Shown here: positions 53,913 to 62,784 of the stretch, in pieces
Layout: every line of letters begins with the position of its first letter
Numbering within the stretch: position 1 is the first letter of the stretch
From: Brevundimonas variabilis
Lineage (GTDB): Bacteria > Pseudomonadota > Alphaproteobacteria > Caulobacterales > Caulobacteraceae
DNA: 64,000 nt
NCBI RefSeq assembly: GCF_014199945.1
Contig: NZ_JACHOR010000002.1
Coordinates: forward strand, 620,001 to 684,000
Direction: 5' to 3'
Made by a program: the position numbers and the translations under genes
The notes under the pieces: model-generated
What the model was told of the DNA's origin: nothing
Seen by the model: only the letters and a program-made list of their open reading frames with translations
Databases searched by the model: none

Positions 53913-54383
53913 TTAACGCGCGGCCTGGAGCTTCTCGACCGAAGCGGTCATGCGCTCGTTGATCGGCTTGAAGCTGTCCTTGACCGACGAGGTCATGATC
54001 TCGGTCATCTTGGTGACTTCCGACATGTAAACTTCCATGGCCGACTTGGCATAGTTGGTCTGGAGTTCGATCATTTCCTGGACCGAACGGGCCTGGGCGA
54101 TCGTCTGGGCAGCGGCAACGCTGTGCTCCCAGCTTGTCTTGGAGTATTCGAGGGCCTGCTTCGACAGGGCCTCCGCACCCTTCTGGGCAGCCGTGGCAGA
54201 TGCGGTCAGGGCTTCGAGGTTCTGCTTGGACTGGGCGCTGAGCTCGGTCATCGAAGCAGTGGTTTTTTCCAGGCCCTCACGCAGGACCTTGGTGCCTGCT
54301 GCCTGAACCTTCTCGGCCTGGACCTGGGCAGCAGCGGTGTTCTTTTCGACGGATTTCTTCACGGTTTCGACGGCGTCGGTCAT
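53913..54383 (-). CDS. Phasin family protein
   Basis: A 156-residue phasin, which coats polyhydroxyalkanoate granules. Almost fully helical and alanine-rich, with the family segments QSKQNLEALTASATAAQKGAEAL and YSKTSWEHSVAAAQTIAQARSVQEMIELQTNYAKSAMEVY-like order (split here). ATG 54383 follows a GGAG ribosome site; the upstream frame is not coding. The organism probably makes PHA. A half-palindromic TGC-rich site lies upstream. Confidence 0.92.
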   Translation of the reverse strand: MTDAVETVKKSVEKNTAAAQVQAEKVQAAGTKVLREGLEKTTASMTELSAQSKQNLEALTASATAAQKGAEALSKQALEYSKTSWEHSVAAAQTIAQARSVQEMIELQTNYAKSAMEVYMSEVTKMTEIMTSSVKDSFKPINERMTASVEKLQAAR

Positions 54384-54702
54384 GATCAGTTCTCCTGGGT
54401 CGGGTCCATTTGGGACCGCGTTGATTTTTCTCGCGGCAGGCGAGTCCTGCGGCGACGACGTGCATATGGTGCAAGTGCGAACGCACGTCAAGCCCCCGTT
54501 GTGCACTGCAACATGGCCGCCCTGTTCACGGACAGCTTCGGACAGCAGAACGGTCGCGATTCTGTCCGATCAATTCTGCGTTGACAGGTTGTTAACCATC
54601 TCGAAACTCTCCCATCGCATGCTAGCGTCCTGTATTGCAGCGCGGGGAAATGCTACGTCCGCGCCGTGGTGGCGCCCAAGTACCGAGGCTATCGCTTTGA
54701 CG
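54384..54702. other. Divergent region between the phasin gene and the D,D-carboxypeptidase
   Basis: This 319-base gap should hold both promoters. It includes a TTGACA hexamer near 54583 on the plus side without a clear -10, and the TGC-rich element at 54499-54513. No gene or RNA was recognised. The frame through it reads open, but the codons preceding 54703 lack a plausible signal or family. Confidence 0.5.
54499..54513 (-). promoter_or_regulatory. Possible PhaR-type operator before the phasin gene
   Basis: TTGTGCACTGCAACA is a half-matched inverted repeat (TTGTGCA, TGCAACA) of the TGC-rich sort bound by PhaR in other alphaproteobacteria. It lies about 120 bases before the phasin start. Weak support, position only. 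Confidence 0.3.
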
Positions 54703-56235
54703 ATGATCGCTCTTTTCTCGAGGTCCTCCCGCGGTCGAACGGTCAGTCGCACGATGGCCGGCGGCACCGCCCTGCTCGTCCTGATGGCAGTGCCAACCCC
54801 CGGGCTTGCGCCGGCGGTCGCTCAGTCTTCGGACAACAGTCGCTATGCATCGATCGTCGTGGATGCGGCATCCGGCGAAGTCCTGTTCGGCCGGTTCGCC
54901 GATAGCCGGCGGTACCCGGCGTCGATCACCAAGGTCATGACCTTGTATCTGGCGTTTGACGCCCTTCAGCAGGGCAAGGTCAAGCTGGACGATGTGATCG
55001 TTGTCTCGCCGCGCGCGGCATCGCAGCCGCCTTCGAAGCTCGGGCTCGCCGCCGGCCAGCGCATCACGCTTGACGACGCCATGCGAGCCACCGCCGTTCG
55101 CTCAGCCAATGACATGGCGGTTGCAATCGCAGAACATGTCGGGGGTTCCGAAGCCCGGTTCGCCGCCATGGCGACGCTCAAGGCCCAGGAACTGGGCATG
55201 ACCCAGACACGGTATGTAAATCCGAACGGTCTGCCGGACACCCGCCAGACGACATCGGCAAGGGATCTCACGATCCTGGCTCGCGCGGTCATGCGCGATT
55301 TCCCGCAATATTACAGCTACTTCGGCCTCCATGATTGGGCATATCAGGGGCGCGACTACCGTAACACCAATGGCCTTCTGCTGAGCGGGCAAGGCTATGA
55401 CGGCATCAAGACGGGCTACATCAACGCATCGGGATACAATCTTGCAGCCTCTGCGGTCAGGGATGGCAAACGGGTCATCACTGTTGTCATGGGCGGACGC
55501 TCCAGTGCCAGTCGCAATGCCCATGTTGCTGAACTGATGAACACCGGGTTCGAGGTCCAGCGCCGGCGCAGCCAGGGCGAGCCTATCCAGGTGGCCCAGA
55601 CCTTTTTCGAGCAGCGCGGATTTGGCATCGGCAACAGTGCGCTCGATCCCTCCCCTGCCCTCGAGTACGCCTCGATCAACGGGGGTGAGGATCAGGGAGC
55701 GGAGATGGACACGAGCGGGAACGAGATTTCCTACACTTCGCTCGACACACCCACCCGTCTGGCCGCGGCTACGGTGACACCGCCGCCTGCCGCGGCAACA
55801 CCAGCACCCGTCCCCCCCGTCGCAGTCGCATCGCAACCCGCGCCCCGGTCTGCCGATAGGGCGATCGCGCCCTCTCCCCGCTCGGCCCCTCGCGCTCCGG
55901 TAAGCCTGACAGCCTCCCTGAACGGTGCATCTGGCACTGTTGTCGGGGCCTCTTCGGCAGCCATTGCCCCACCTCGGGCGTCGATACCACCGGCGGGGAG
56001 CGGATGGTCCGTTCAGGTCGGCGCGTTCCGTGAAGCGAGTGTGGCACAGGACTGGCTGACAGAGGTCAATCGGCGGTTCAGGGCACAGTTCAGCACCGCG
56101 CGCCAGACGGTCGACACCGCCTCCGGCTGGCATCGTTCGCGGTTTACGGGCCTCACCGAGGCAGCGGCGCAGGAAGCCTGTTCCGCGCTTTCAGAGCGCC
56201 GCGTCACCTGTCTGGTCATCCGACCGGGCCGGTAA
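54703..56235 (+). CDS. D-alanyl-D-alanine carboxypeptidase with C-terminal SPOR-like domain
   Basis: A 510-residue periplasmic penicillin-binding protein (S11 type). An export signal spans about residues 20-40 (ending AVAQ). The catalytic triad motifs are SITK (S74-K77), SAN and KTG (GIKTGYIN). A long Ala/Pro-rich linker of about 120 residues follows. The last 70 residues (VQVGAFREASVAQDWL, CLVIRP) look like a SPOR domain, which binds septal, denuded peptidoglycan. ATG 54703 is chosen as the first start giving a signal peptide. Confidence 0.85.
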   Translation: MIALFSRSSRGRTVSRTMAGGTALLVLMAVPTPGLAPAVAQSSDNSRYASIVVDAASGEVLFGRFADSRRYPASITKVMTLYLAFDALQQGKVKLDDVIVVSPRAASQPPSKLGLAAGQRITLDDAMRATAVRSANDMAVAIAEHVGGSEARFAAMATLKAQELGMTQTRYVNPNGLPDTRQTTSARDLTILARAVMRDFPQYYSYFGLHDWAYQGRDYRNTNGLLLSGQGYDGIKTGYINASGYNLAASAVRDGKRVITVVMGGRSSASRNAHVAELMNTGFEVQRRRSQGEPIQVAQTFFEQRGFGIGNSALDPSPALEYASINGGEDQGAEMDTSGNEISYTSLDTPTRLAAATVTPPPAAATPAPVPPVAVASQPAPRSADRAIAPSPRSAPRAPVSLTASLNGASGTVVGASSAAIAPPRASIPPAGSGWSVQVGAFREASVAQDWLTEVNRRFRAQFSTARQTVDTASGWHRSRFTGLTEAAAQEACSALSERRVTCLVIRPGR

Positions 56236-56237
56236 CG

Positions 56238-57122
56238 TCAGCGAACATCCACCGACTGAGCGATCTGTTCGGCGATCTGTCGGTCTGCGCCGTCGAGGCT
56301 GGAGACCCAGATATGCACCTCGCCAGGTGACGTGCTGCGCTGGAAAAGATGCTCGACCGCACGACGCTGGTTGCCCTCGACCGTCACGACCGATGCCCGA
56401 CCGGCAGCCTGCACAATCTCACCGCTATAGATCGGAAACTGAGAGGCCGGGCCGGTGTAGATCATCACGAATGGCTGGGTCCCTCGCCGCACCGTGTAAA
56501 CGCTGAAATCTGGACCCGGACGCCCGGACGTCACCTGAAATCCCGCTGGCAGGACAACCGTGAACGGGAGCGCAGCCAAGGCCGTCGCGTTCAGGGCAAT
56601 CGGCGGGGCTGGCGGAGCAGCGACCGGCGCAGCCACTGTGCCAGAGACCGTGTTCGCCGGTGATGAGCCTGCGCCCGCGGGCGGTATCGGGGCTGGAATT
56701 CTTGCTGCTGGGACCAGAGCCGGCGTCGGGCGACTGGCCGGACCTGAAGTCACCACCGGGTTCGTTGCCCGGACCGGTGCAGGGGAAACTCCGGTCGAAG
56801 GGCTCGCTGTATCAATCGGTGCTGATCCGGGCGGCGGGGTTCGGGTCGATGCGGGCTGGCGCGCGGCTACGTTTGTCCCAGGGGTCTCGGCGCGAGGCGC
56901 GACGGGCCCGACGGTTGGCGCTGGAGCGGGAGGCACCGTCGGTCCCCGCGGCGGCACAGGGACAGTCACCGGAGACGTCACCGGCACGGACGTGGAAGGC
57001 GGTGCAGCGTTCAGGCTGCGGGTCAGCTCACTGCCCCTTTGCGCGGAAGGGTCCTGCGCAGTCTGGGCCAGTGCAGACGTGGTCGTGAACAGGGCGACGA
57101 TCGAACAGACAGCGATTTTCAT
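56238..57122 (-). CDS. Secreted proline/threonine-rich protein of unknown function
   Basis: A 294-residue exported protein with a signal peptide (MKIAVCSIVALFTTTSALAQ, cleaved after residue 19). Residues about 30-175 are very rich in P, A, T, S and V and probably disordered or surface-spanning. The last 120 residues look folded (LPAGFQVTSGRPGPDF, VYTVRRGTQPFVMIYTGP, HIWVSSLDGADRQIAEQI). No family is recognised. It converges with the carboxypeptidase gene. ATG 57122 is used because it begins the signal. Confidence 0.65.
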   Translation of the reverse strand: MKIAVCSIVALFTTTSALAQTAQDPSAQRGSELTRSLNAAPPSTSVPVTSPVTVPVPPRGPTVPPAPAPTVGPVAPRAETPGTNVAARQPASTRTPPPGSAPIDTASPSTGVSPAPVRATNPVVTSGPASRPTPALVPAARIPAPIPPAGAGSSPANTVSGTVAAPVAAPPAPPIALNATALAALPFTVVLPAGFQVTSGRPGPDFSVYTVRRGTQPFVMIYTGPASQFPIYSGEIVQAAGRASVVTVEGNQRRAVEHLFQRSTSPGEVHIWVSSLDGADRQIAEQIAQSVDVR

Positions 57123-57216
57123 GATCCCATCCTCGCGCCAGGTCCTCCGAACGGCAAGAAGACTTATCCGGACGTTGGGCAACATCCCCCGTCAGCTTCG
57201 ACAGAATAATTCAGGA

Positions 57217-58911
57217 TCAGGGTGCTGGAAGCTCGATCCAGAAGGTGGCACCCTCCCCGGGCTTCGATGTCACTCCGATGCTTCCGCCCATCAACTCGAC
57301 CATGCGTTTGGCCAGGGCGAGGCCGATGCCGTGCCCCTCGACGGTCGTTCGCTCGAGCCCAAGACGGTTGAACGGTTCAAACAATTGCGCCTGTTTGGCT
57401 TCGGACAGGCCCGGGCCTCGATCCGTCACCTCGATCCGCACGCCATCGGAAATCGGCGATGCCCGGAACAGGATGACCCCACCCGCACCGCCATACTTCA
57501 CGGCATTGGTGGCGAGGTTATCGATGATCTGCACCAGCCGCTGAGAGTCGGCCAGAACCACCAATCCATCCCCTTCGCAAACGACGCTCAGCCGGAGGTG
57601 CTCGGCCTCGGGACGCAGCGCCGTGGAACGCCTCACGTCCTCGAGCACGCCCGTGACATCGGTCGGTCGCAACTCAACCTTGACCGTACCAGACTCCGCC
57701 CGAGCGACATCCAGGAGATCATGAGCCAGCGCCTCGACCTGGCGTGCGGTCTTGACCAGCATGTCGGCCATTTCCTTCTGCGTGGTCGTCACCGGACCCA
57801 GTTGGCCCGAGGACCACAGATCGCCAATGCCGATCACGCCGCCGACCGGGCTCTTGATCTCGTGAGCCACGTTCGCCAGGAGGCGTGACTTGGCTTCAGA
57901 GGCCTGTTCCGCGCGCAACTGCCCGGCTTTGGCCCGTGCCGAAAACCGGTCGCGCTCCTGAAGGAGTGAGGCGACCAGCATTATGGGCAAGCAACCGAAC
58001 AGGAGATTCAGCTGGGCCAGCAGGATCCGCTCTGACACCGGCACATCGTCAAACGCAGGCGGGCCATAGCCGCCCAGGATCGCAGCGATCGAGCATATAG
58101 AAACAAAGACGAGTGCCAGCGAAATGCCCGTGATGCGCATCCTTACCGCGATCACGATCAGGATCGGAACCACGAGAAACAGGGCCGGTACGGGGAGATA
58201 GAAATAGGCGAAATAGGCGGCTGCCGCCAGAAGGCCAAACAACAGGACCGCCTCTGCAGCCCGCCAGGGATCCCTGAACACAATCAGCGATGTCCGGTCG
58301 ATGGCCAGAATGAGGGGCGTGACAGTCGCCAGGCCAAGTGCATGACCAAACCACCAGGTCTGGAAACTGATCAGGAATGGGGCATCCCTGACCATGATCA
58401 TGGCGATGGAGGCCAGCAGGGCTGCCGGGATCGGGGCGAGTATGGCTGTGGCCATGACGAAGCGGACCGTTCCGTCGACGCCGCTGAGGATCAGGGAAGG
58501 CGAAAACCGGCGCGCCAGCAGTACCGCGCCAATGATCTCGATCATGTTCGCTGCGGTGAAAATCAGCGAGGTACTGGTGTCATTCCCCGCGAGAAACTCG
58601 CCAGCCAGCACCCCCATGGTCATCAGGGCACCGAAGCTGAAATCGTGCGCCAGACCGCGTCCTGTCTTCAGCCACATGCCGGCAGCGACCGCGTTGGCCA
58701 GCCAGAGCGCCACGATCAGATCAACCGAACGCGCGGTCTGAACGGCCACGATTGTCAGCAAGGCCACGAAAACGGCCGTCAACATCGGTGTCAGCGACTT
58801 CAGCCCACCGGACTCCCGCTGCGCAGTGTAGGCCGGTCGTGAAGGGACCTGTGCCGTCACAGCCGGACTCCCGGAGGGCTGGCTCGCTCGCAGTACCTGA
58901 CTGATCGGCAT
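57217..58911 (-). CDS. MASE1-type membrane sensor histidine kinase
   Basis: A 564-residue histidine kinase. The first half (about 45-330) has eight or so hydrophobic segments of the MASE1 sort. HisKA carries the phospho-acceptor histidine in NVAHEIKSPVGG. The ATPase part shows DNLATNAVKYGG (N box), TDRGPGLSE (G1) and GHGIGLALAKRM (G2). No response regulator gene adjoins it. ATG 58911 is preferred over the frame to 59082, which would add residues with no family fit. The signal is unknown. Confidence 0.88.
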   Translation of the reverse strand: MPISQVLRASQPSGSPAVTAQVPSRPAYTAQRESGGLKSLTPMLTAVFVALLTIVAVQTARSVDLIVALWLANAVAAGMWLKTGRGLAHDFSFGALMTMGVLAGEFLAGNDTSTSLIFTAANMIEIIGAVLLARRFSPSLILSGVDGTVRFVMATAILAPIPAALLASIAMIMVRDAPFLISFQTWWFGHALGLATVTPLILAIDRTSLIVFRDPWRAAEAVLLFGLLAAAAYFAYFYLPVPALFLVVPILIVIAVRMRITGISLALVFVSICSIAAILGGYGPPAFDDVPVSERILLAQLNLLFGCLPIMLVASLLQERDRFSARAKAGQLRAEQASEAKSRLLANVAHEIKSPVGGVIGIGDLWSSGQLGPVTTTQKEMADMLVKTARQVEALAHDLLDVARAESGTVKVELRPTDVTGVLEDVRRSTALRPEAEHLRLSVVCEGDGLVVLADSQRLVQIIDNLATNAVKYGGAGGVILFRASPISDGVRIEVTDRGPGLSEAKQAQLFEPFNRLGLERTTVEGHGIGLALAKRMVELMGGSIGVTSKPGEGATFWIELPAP

Positions 58912-58960
58912 AAAAACGAAACTCAAAGCATCCCGGACACGGGATGAAACCACGCGCGTC

Positions 58961-59611
58961 CTAATATCCCCTGAACTGGGTAGCCTGCAGAACACGATTG
59001 AATTCCCGCACGGCCGCAGCGGCACCCTCCGAAAAGGACCAGATGCCGGCGCTGACCGCGAGGAAGTCTGCGCCGGCTTCAATCATCGCTGGCGCGGTCT
59101 CGAGGGTTATCCCGCCGATGGCCACACAAGGGATTTCCATCGTCTGCTGCCAGATCGTCAGGATCTCGGGATCTGCCCGGTGGACAACTGTCTTGGTCGA
59201 CGTCGGAAAGAAGGCTCCGAAGGCGACATAATCTGCACCGGCCTCAGCAGCTTCCATGGCAAGATGACGGCTGTCGTGACACGTGACGCCGATCATGGCG
59301 CCCGGCCCCATGATCCTGCGCGCAGAGGCCGCCGTCGCATCATCCTGGCCGACATGGACGCCATCACAGCCCGTCGCTGCCGCCAGATCGGGCCGGTCAT
59401 TGAGGATCAGCGCGACATCCCTCGCCTTGGTGATCGGGATCAGGCGATCAACGGCCTCGCGAATCCGGTCGTCCGATGCGTCCTTCAGCCGAAGCTGAAG
59501 GGCCGCCACATCTCCTGCACCCAGAGCATGCTCGAGCAGTCCGGCAAAGGCCTCGAGATCGTCGATCTGCGGGGGCGTGATCAGGTAGAGACGGCAGCGG
59601 TGATCGGTCAT
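58961..59611 (-). CDS. thiE: Thiamine phosphate synthase
   Basis: A 216-residue ThiE-type TIM barrel joining the pyrimidine and thiazole moieties of thiamine. It shows the family segments [15 protein letters not shown], the [20 protein letters not shown] and GVTCHDS blocks and the late [27 protein letters not shown] 59611 starts MTDHRCR and is preferred to 59647. It is 49 bases upstream of the kinase gene on the same strand. Confidence 0.9.
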   Translation of the reverse strand: MTDHRCRLYLITPPQIDDLEAFAGLLEHALGAGDVAALQLRLKDASDDRIREAVDRLIPITKARDVALILNDRPDLAAATGCDGVHVGQDDATAASARRIMGPGAMIGVTCHDSRHLAMEAAEAGADYVAFGAFFPTSTKTVVHRADPEILTIWQQTMEIPCVAIGGITLETAPAMIEAGADFLAVSAGIWSFSEGAAAAVREFNRVLQATQFRGY

Positions 59612-59730
59612 GAGCCCTGCCCTGCGACAGGGCGGCAAAATGGTCAATCACAACGAATGAGAACGCCTTGCAATCGCGGCGATACTGCTATAGCGAACCA
59701 TTATCAGTTTCGTCCAGGAAGGCATCTGCC

Positions 59731-59916
59731 GTGTACGTCTGCAACTGCAATGGCCTTCGGCAGCGCGACGTCGCCCTCGCGATCGAGGCCGGTGCCACGA
59801 GGCCCCGCGACGTTTTCACGCGCCACCAGTGCACGGCGCAATGCGCCAAATGTGTTTGCGAAATGCGCCAGATGATTTCCGACGCGCGCTTGGACTTTGC
59901 AATCGCGGCAGAATAG
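59731..59916 (+). CDS. bfd: Bacterioferritin-associated ferredoxin
   Basis: A 61-residue [2Fe-2S] protein. The cluster cysteines are in CNC at residues 4-6 and QCAKC in the second part, the order known from Bfd. Its GTG start at 59731 is supported by AGGAAGG about nine bases before. Bfd releases iron from bacterioferritin by supplying electrons, which fits the bfr gene 157 bases downstream. Confidence 0.9.
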   Translation: MYVCNCNGLRQRDVALAIEAGATRPRDVFTRHQCTAQCAKCVCEMRQMISDARLDFAIAAE

Positions 59917-60073
59917 TCTCGCAGATCGGGCGAGAAACGACAATCATTCGCACTATCAATACGTTGAAAGACAGTCGCAACTGATCCGAACGGCGATTTG
60001 CATGGTAAGATTCGACTGGACAAGACGAGGTTGACCCATCGTGGGCGCCCCGTTCAGACATGAAGGCAGCATC

Positions 60074-60574
60074 ATGAAGGGCGATCCCGCGATCATCCGA
60101 ACCCTCAACGCCGTTCTGACGAACGAACTCACGGCGGTGAACCAGTATTTCCTGCATGCGCGAATGTTCGAAAGCTGGGGGCTGAAGCACCTCGGCGAGA
60201 TCGTCTACGAAGAGTCGATCGGCGAGATGAAACACGCCGACAAGCTGATCAAACGCATCCTGTTTCTGGACGGCCTGCCGAACATGCAGGACCTGAACAA
60301 GCTGAAGATCGGCGAGACCTGTATCGAATGCCTCGGGGCCGACCTGCAGCTTGAAATCGATGGGCGGGCTCGTCAGCTGGCTGCGATCGCCGAGTGCGAG
60401 GCAGCTTCGGATTTCATCAGCCGCCAGATCCTGCTGGAGATCCTCGCCGATACCGAGGAACACATCGATTTCCTTGAGACCCAGTTCCTGCTGATCAATC
60501 AGATCGGCGAGCAGAACTATCTGCAGTCGGCGATGACCGAGATCGCGGTCGACAAGAGCGCGACCGGGAACTGA
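60074..60574 (+). CDS. bfr: Bacterioferritin
   Basis: A 166-residue heme-containing ferritin. Ferroxidase ligands E18, E51 and H54 and the heme ligand M52 are visible at the standard numbering, and E94, E127 and H130 are in the second half by family comparison. It stores iron in 24-mers. ATG 60074 (MKGDPAII) is the family N-terminus; the longer frame from 60041 is not used. bfd lies upstream on the same strand. Confidence 0.95.
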   Translation: MKGDPAIIRTLNAVLTNELTAVNQYFLHARMFESWGLKHLGEIVYEESIGEMKHADKLIKRILFLDGLPNMQDLNKLKIGETCIECLGADLQLEIDGRARQLAAIAECEAASDFISRQILLEILADTEEHIDFLETQFLLINQIGEQNYLQSAMTEIAVDKSATGN

Positions 60575-60621
60575 CAACCGTCGCCGCCCATTGGGATCCT
60601 GAACGCCTCAGGAAGAACGAC

Positions 60622-61182
60622 ATGACCGATATTCCCGCCTCGATCGATGACGCCATCGACGCCGCCGCAGACTTCCTCAATGCCGACGAACGCGATGTCG
60701 GGCATGTCGTGCTGGGTGTCGCCATCACCGTGGGGTTTGCGCTGCTGGCCACGGCCGCAGCGACAGGGGCGATCGGTCCCCGGCGGCGTTCGGTCCGGCA
60801 ACTCCGCGAGGGTGCAGCACCAGTGACGGAGCGACCGCTTGGCGCATTCAGCCTGGTTCTGCCGGCTGTGTTCTCGGCAACGACCCTGTCTGCGGTACGG
60901 GTCTGGAATGCACCGGCAACCTCGACCCGGACAGCCGCGATGGGTCTTTGGGCCGGCGCACAGGCCATCAATGCCATCTGGATCGCGCTTCGCCCGGCCA
61001 GCCGCGGCATGCAGATCGCCGCTGCGATGACCAGCGCCGGCCTTGCTGCCGCCTTTGCGCATGAGGCGCGTAAACTGGACAACCGGGCCGGAAAGCTCGC
61101 CTCGCCAACGGGCGTGGGCATTCGCCTCGGCAATCTGTTCGATCGCAAGGCCAGGGACACGCCTTCCCCCACGCTGCACTAG
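60622..61182 (+). CDS. Membrane protein of unknown function
   Basis: A 186-residue protein with an acidic N-terminus (about 25 residues) and four to five hydrophobic segments (about 28-50, 72-92, 105-124 and 132-150). A VWNAPATSTRTAAMGLWAGAQ segment resembles the layout of TspO-type proteins only loosely. No family is firmly recognised. It starts 47 bases after bfr on the same strand, so it may be co-transcribed with the iron genes. Confidence 0.6.
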   Translation: MTDIPASIDDAIDAAADFLNADERDVGHVVLGVAITVGFALLATAAATGAIGPRRRSVRQLREGAAPVTERPLGAFSLVLPAVFSATTLSAVRVWNAPATSTRTAAMGLWAGAQAINAIWIALRPASRGMQIAAAMTSAGLAAAFAHEARKLDNRAGKLASPTGVGIRLGNLFDRKARDTPSPTLH

Positions 61183-61290
61183 GGCGGCCCCTGCCCCCCA
61201 TTGCCCTTTGGCGACGCTTCCTCTAGGCATCGCCCCCGTTTCGCGCGCCCGTCAACGGGACCGGCTGCGCAATCCAGACCCAGTGATCCC

Positions 61291-61860
61291 ATGGCGAAAA
61301 TCAACGGCAACACCATCAAGCCCGGCATGGTGCTTGAGCATAACAAGGGCCTGTGGGTGGTTACCAAGGCCAGCCACGTCAAGCCCGGCAAGGGCGGTGC
61401 CTTTGCCAACGTCGAGGCCAAGAACCTCGAGACCGGCAACAAGCTCAACGAACGTTTCCGTTCTGAAGACAAGGTCGAGCGGGTCACGCTGGAACAGAAG
61501 GAGTTCTCGTTCCTGTATGAGCAGGGCGATGCCCTGGTGTTCATGGACGACGCCACCTACGAACAGACGGAACTGCAGAAGGACTGGGTGGGCGAAGACC
61601 GCGTCGCCTACCTGCAGGACGGCATGAAGGTCGTCATCGAAATGCACGAGGACCGTCCGATCGGTCTGTCGTTGCCCGATCAGGTCACGCTGGAAGTTGT
61701 CGAGACTGAACCGACCGTCAAGGGCCAGACCGCCTCATCGTCCTACAAGCCAGCCCGTGCCAACAATGGCGTCCGCATCATGATCCCGCCCTATATGGGT
61801 GTTGGTGAGCGGATCGTTGTCGACACCTCGACCGGTGAATACGTCCGCCGCGCGGACTGA
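61291..61860 (+). CDS. efp: Elongation factor P
   Basis: A 189-residue EF-P that rescues ribosomes stalled at polyproline. K34 lies in the [10 protein letters not shown] loop, the position modified in EF-P. The three beta-barrel domains are of normal length. ATG 61291 (MAKINGN) is the family start; the longer frame from 61201 is not used. It is followed by a hairpin and the phosphatase gene. Confidence 0.97.
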   Translation: MAKINGNTIKPGMVLEHNKGLWVVTKASHVKPGKGGAFANVEAKNLETGNKLNERFRSEDKVERVTLEQKEFSFLYEQGDALVFMDDATYEQTELQKDWVGEDRVAYLQDGMKVVIEMHEDRPIGLSLPDQVTLEVVETEPTVKGQTASSSYKPARANNGVRIMIPPYMGVGERIVVDTSTGEYVRRAD

Positions 61861-61882
61861 TCGAGCCTTATTGCCGAGGGTG

Positions 61883-61915
61883 AGGGCCGGCGACCGTGCT
61901 GGCCCTTCCCTGTTT
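61883..61915 (+). terminator. Probable terminator after efp
   Basis: AGGGCCGGC (61883-61891) pairs with GCTGGCCCT (61898-61906), one G-T pair, then TTTT at 61912-61915. It lies 22 bases after the efp stop. Confidence 0.65.
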
Positions 61916-61980
61916 TGTTTGAACTTCTCCGTCTGTCCGGGCCGCAAGCCTTTTCAGGACACGCGGACCAGGAGATTCCC

Positions 61981-62784
61981 ATGGCTCTTTCTTCTGCCCT
62001 CCTTACCGTCATGATCGATGCCGTCCGCAAGACGGCGCGCCCGATGCTGCGCGACTTTGGCGAGGTCGCCCAGTTGCAGGTGTCGCGGAAAGGACCGGGC
62101 GATTTCGTCACGGCCGCCGACATCAAGGCCGAGGACACCCTTTACGAGCTGCTGATGAAGGCCCGTCCGGGCTACGGTTTCCTGGGCGAGGAACGCGGCC
62201 TGATGGAGGGGACCGACAAGTCCCACATGTGGATCGTCGACCCGATCGATGGCACCACGAATTTCATGCACGCCATGCCGCATTTCGCCATCACGGTCGG
62301 CCTTCAGCGCACGTCGCCGGACGGGAGCTCCGAAATTGTCGCGGGCGTCACCTACAACCCGGTCATGAACGAGCTGTTCTGGGCAGAAAAGGGCAAGGGA
62401 GCCTATCTGAACGATGCTCGCATCCGCGTGTCCGGCCGCCGCGACCTTGCCGACAGCCTGATCGCAACGGGCCTGCCCTTCATCGGCAAGACGGGCCACG
62501 CCCAGTCGATCAAGGACATCCACGCCGTCGGGCAGCGGGTGGCCGGGATCCGGCGTCTCGGGTCATCGGCACTGGACCTCGCCTGGGTCGCCTGCGGTCG
62601 CTACGACGCCTACTACGAGCGCAATCTGAAGCCCTGGGATGTGGCAGCCGGCATCCTGTTCGTCACCGAGGCCGGTGGGACGGTCACGACAATCGAGGCC
62701 GACGGCGATCCCAAGACCGGCTCGTCGATACTGTCGACCAACACCGAACTGCACCCTGCGCTTCGGAAGGTTCTGCTGGGCTAG
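61981..62784 (+). CDS. suhB: Inositol monophosphatase family protein
   Basis: A 267-residue Mg-dependent phosphatase. The metal motifs are GEERG and WIVDPIDGTTNF in the middle, and the WDVAAG motif (LKPWDVAAGILFVTEAGG) is at about residue 220. It may act on inositol phosphate or, as SuhB, assist rRNA transcription. ATG 61981 gives the family start (MALSSAL). It follows efp on the same strand. Confidence 0.92.
   Translation: MALSSALLTVMIDAVRKTARPMLRDFGEVAQLQVSRKGPGDFVTAADIKAEDTLYELLMKARPGYGFLGEERGLMEGTDKSHMWIVDPIDGTTNFMHAMPHFAITVGLQRTSPDGSSEIVAGVTYNPVMNELFWAEKGKGAYLNDARIRVSGRRDLADSLIATGLPFIGKTGHAQSIKDIHAVGQRVAGIRRLGSSALDLAWVACGRYDAYYERNLKPWDVAAGILFVTEAGGTVTTIEADGDPKTGSSILSTNTELHPALRKVLLG

Noticed and set aside
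59646..59905. A 13-bp repeat (TTGCAATCGCGGC) flanking bfd
   Set aside because: One copy lies upstream and one inside the end of bfd; too short and too little supported to be an attachment site.
60622..61182. TspO identity for the membrane protein
   Set aside because: Only a loose tryptophan/alanine pattern is shared; the conserved TspO motifs are missing, so it is left unnamed.
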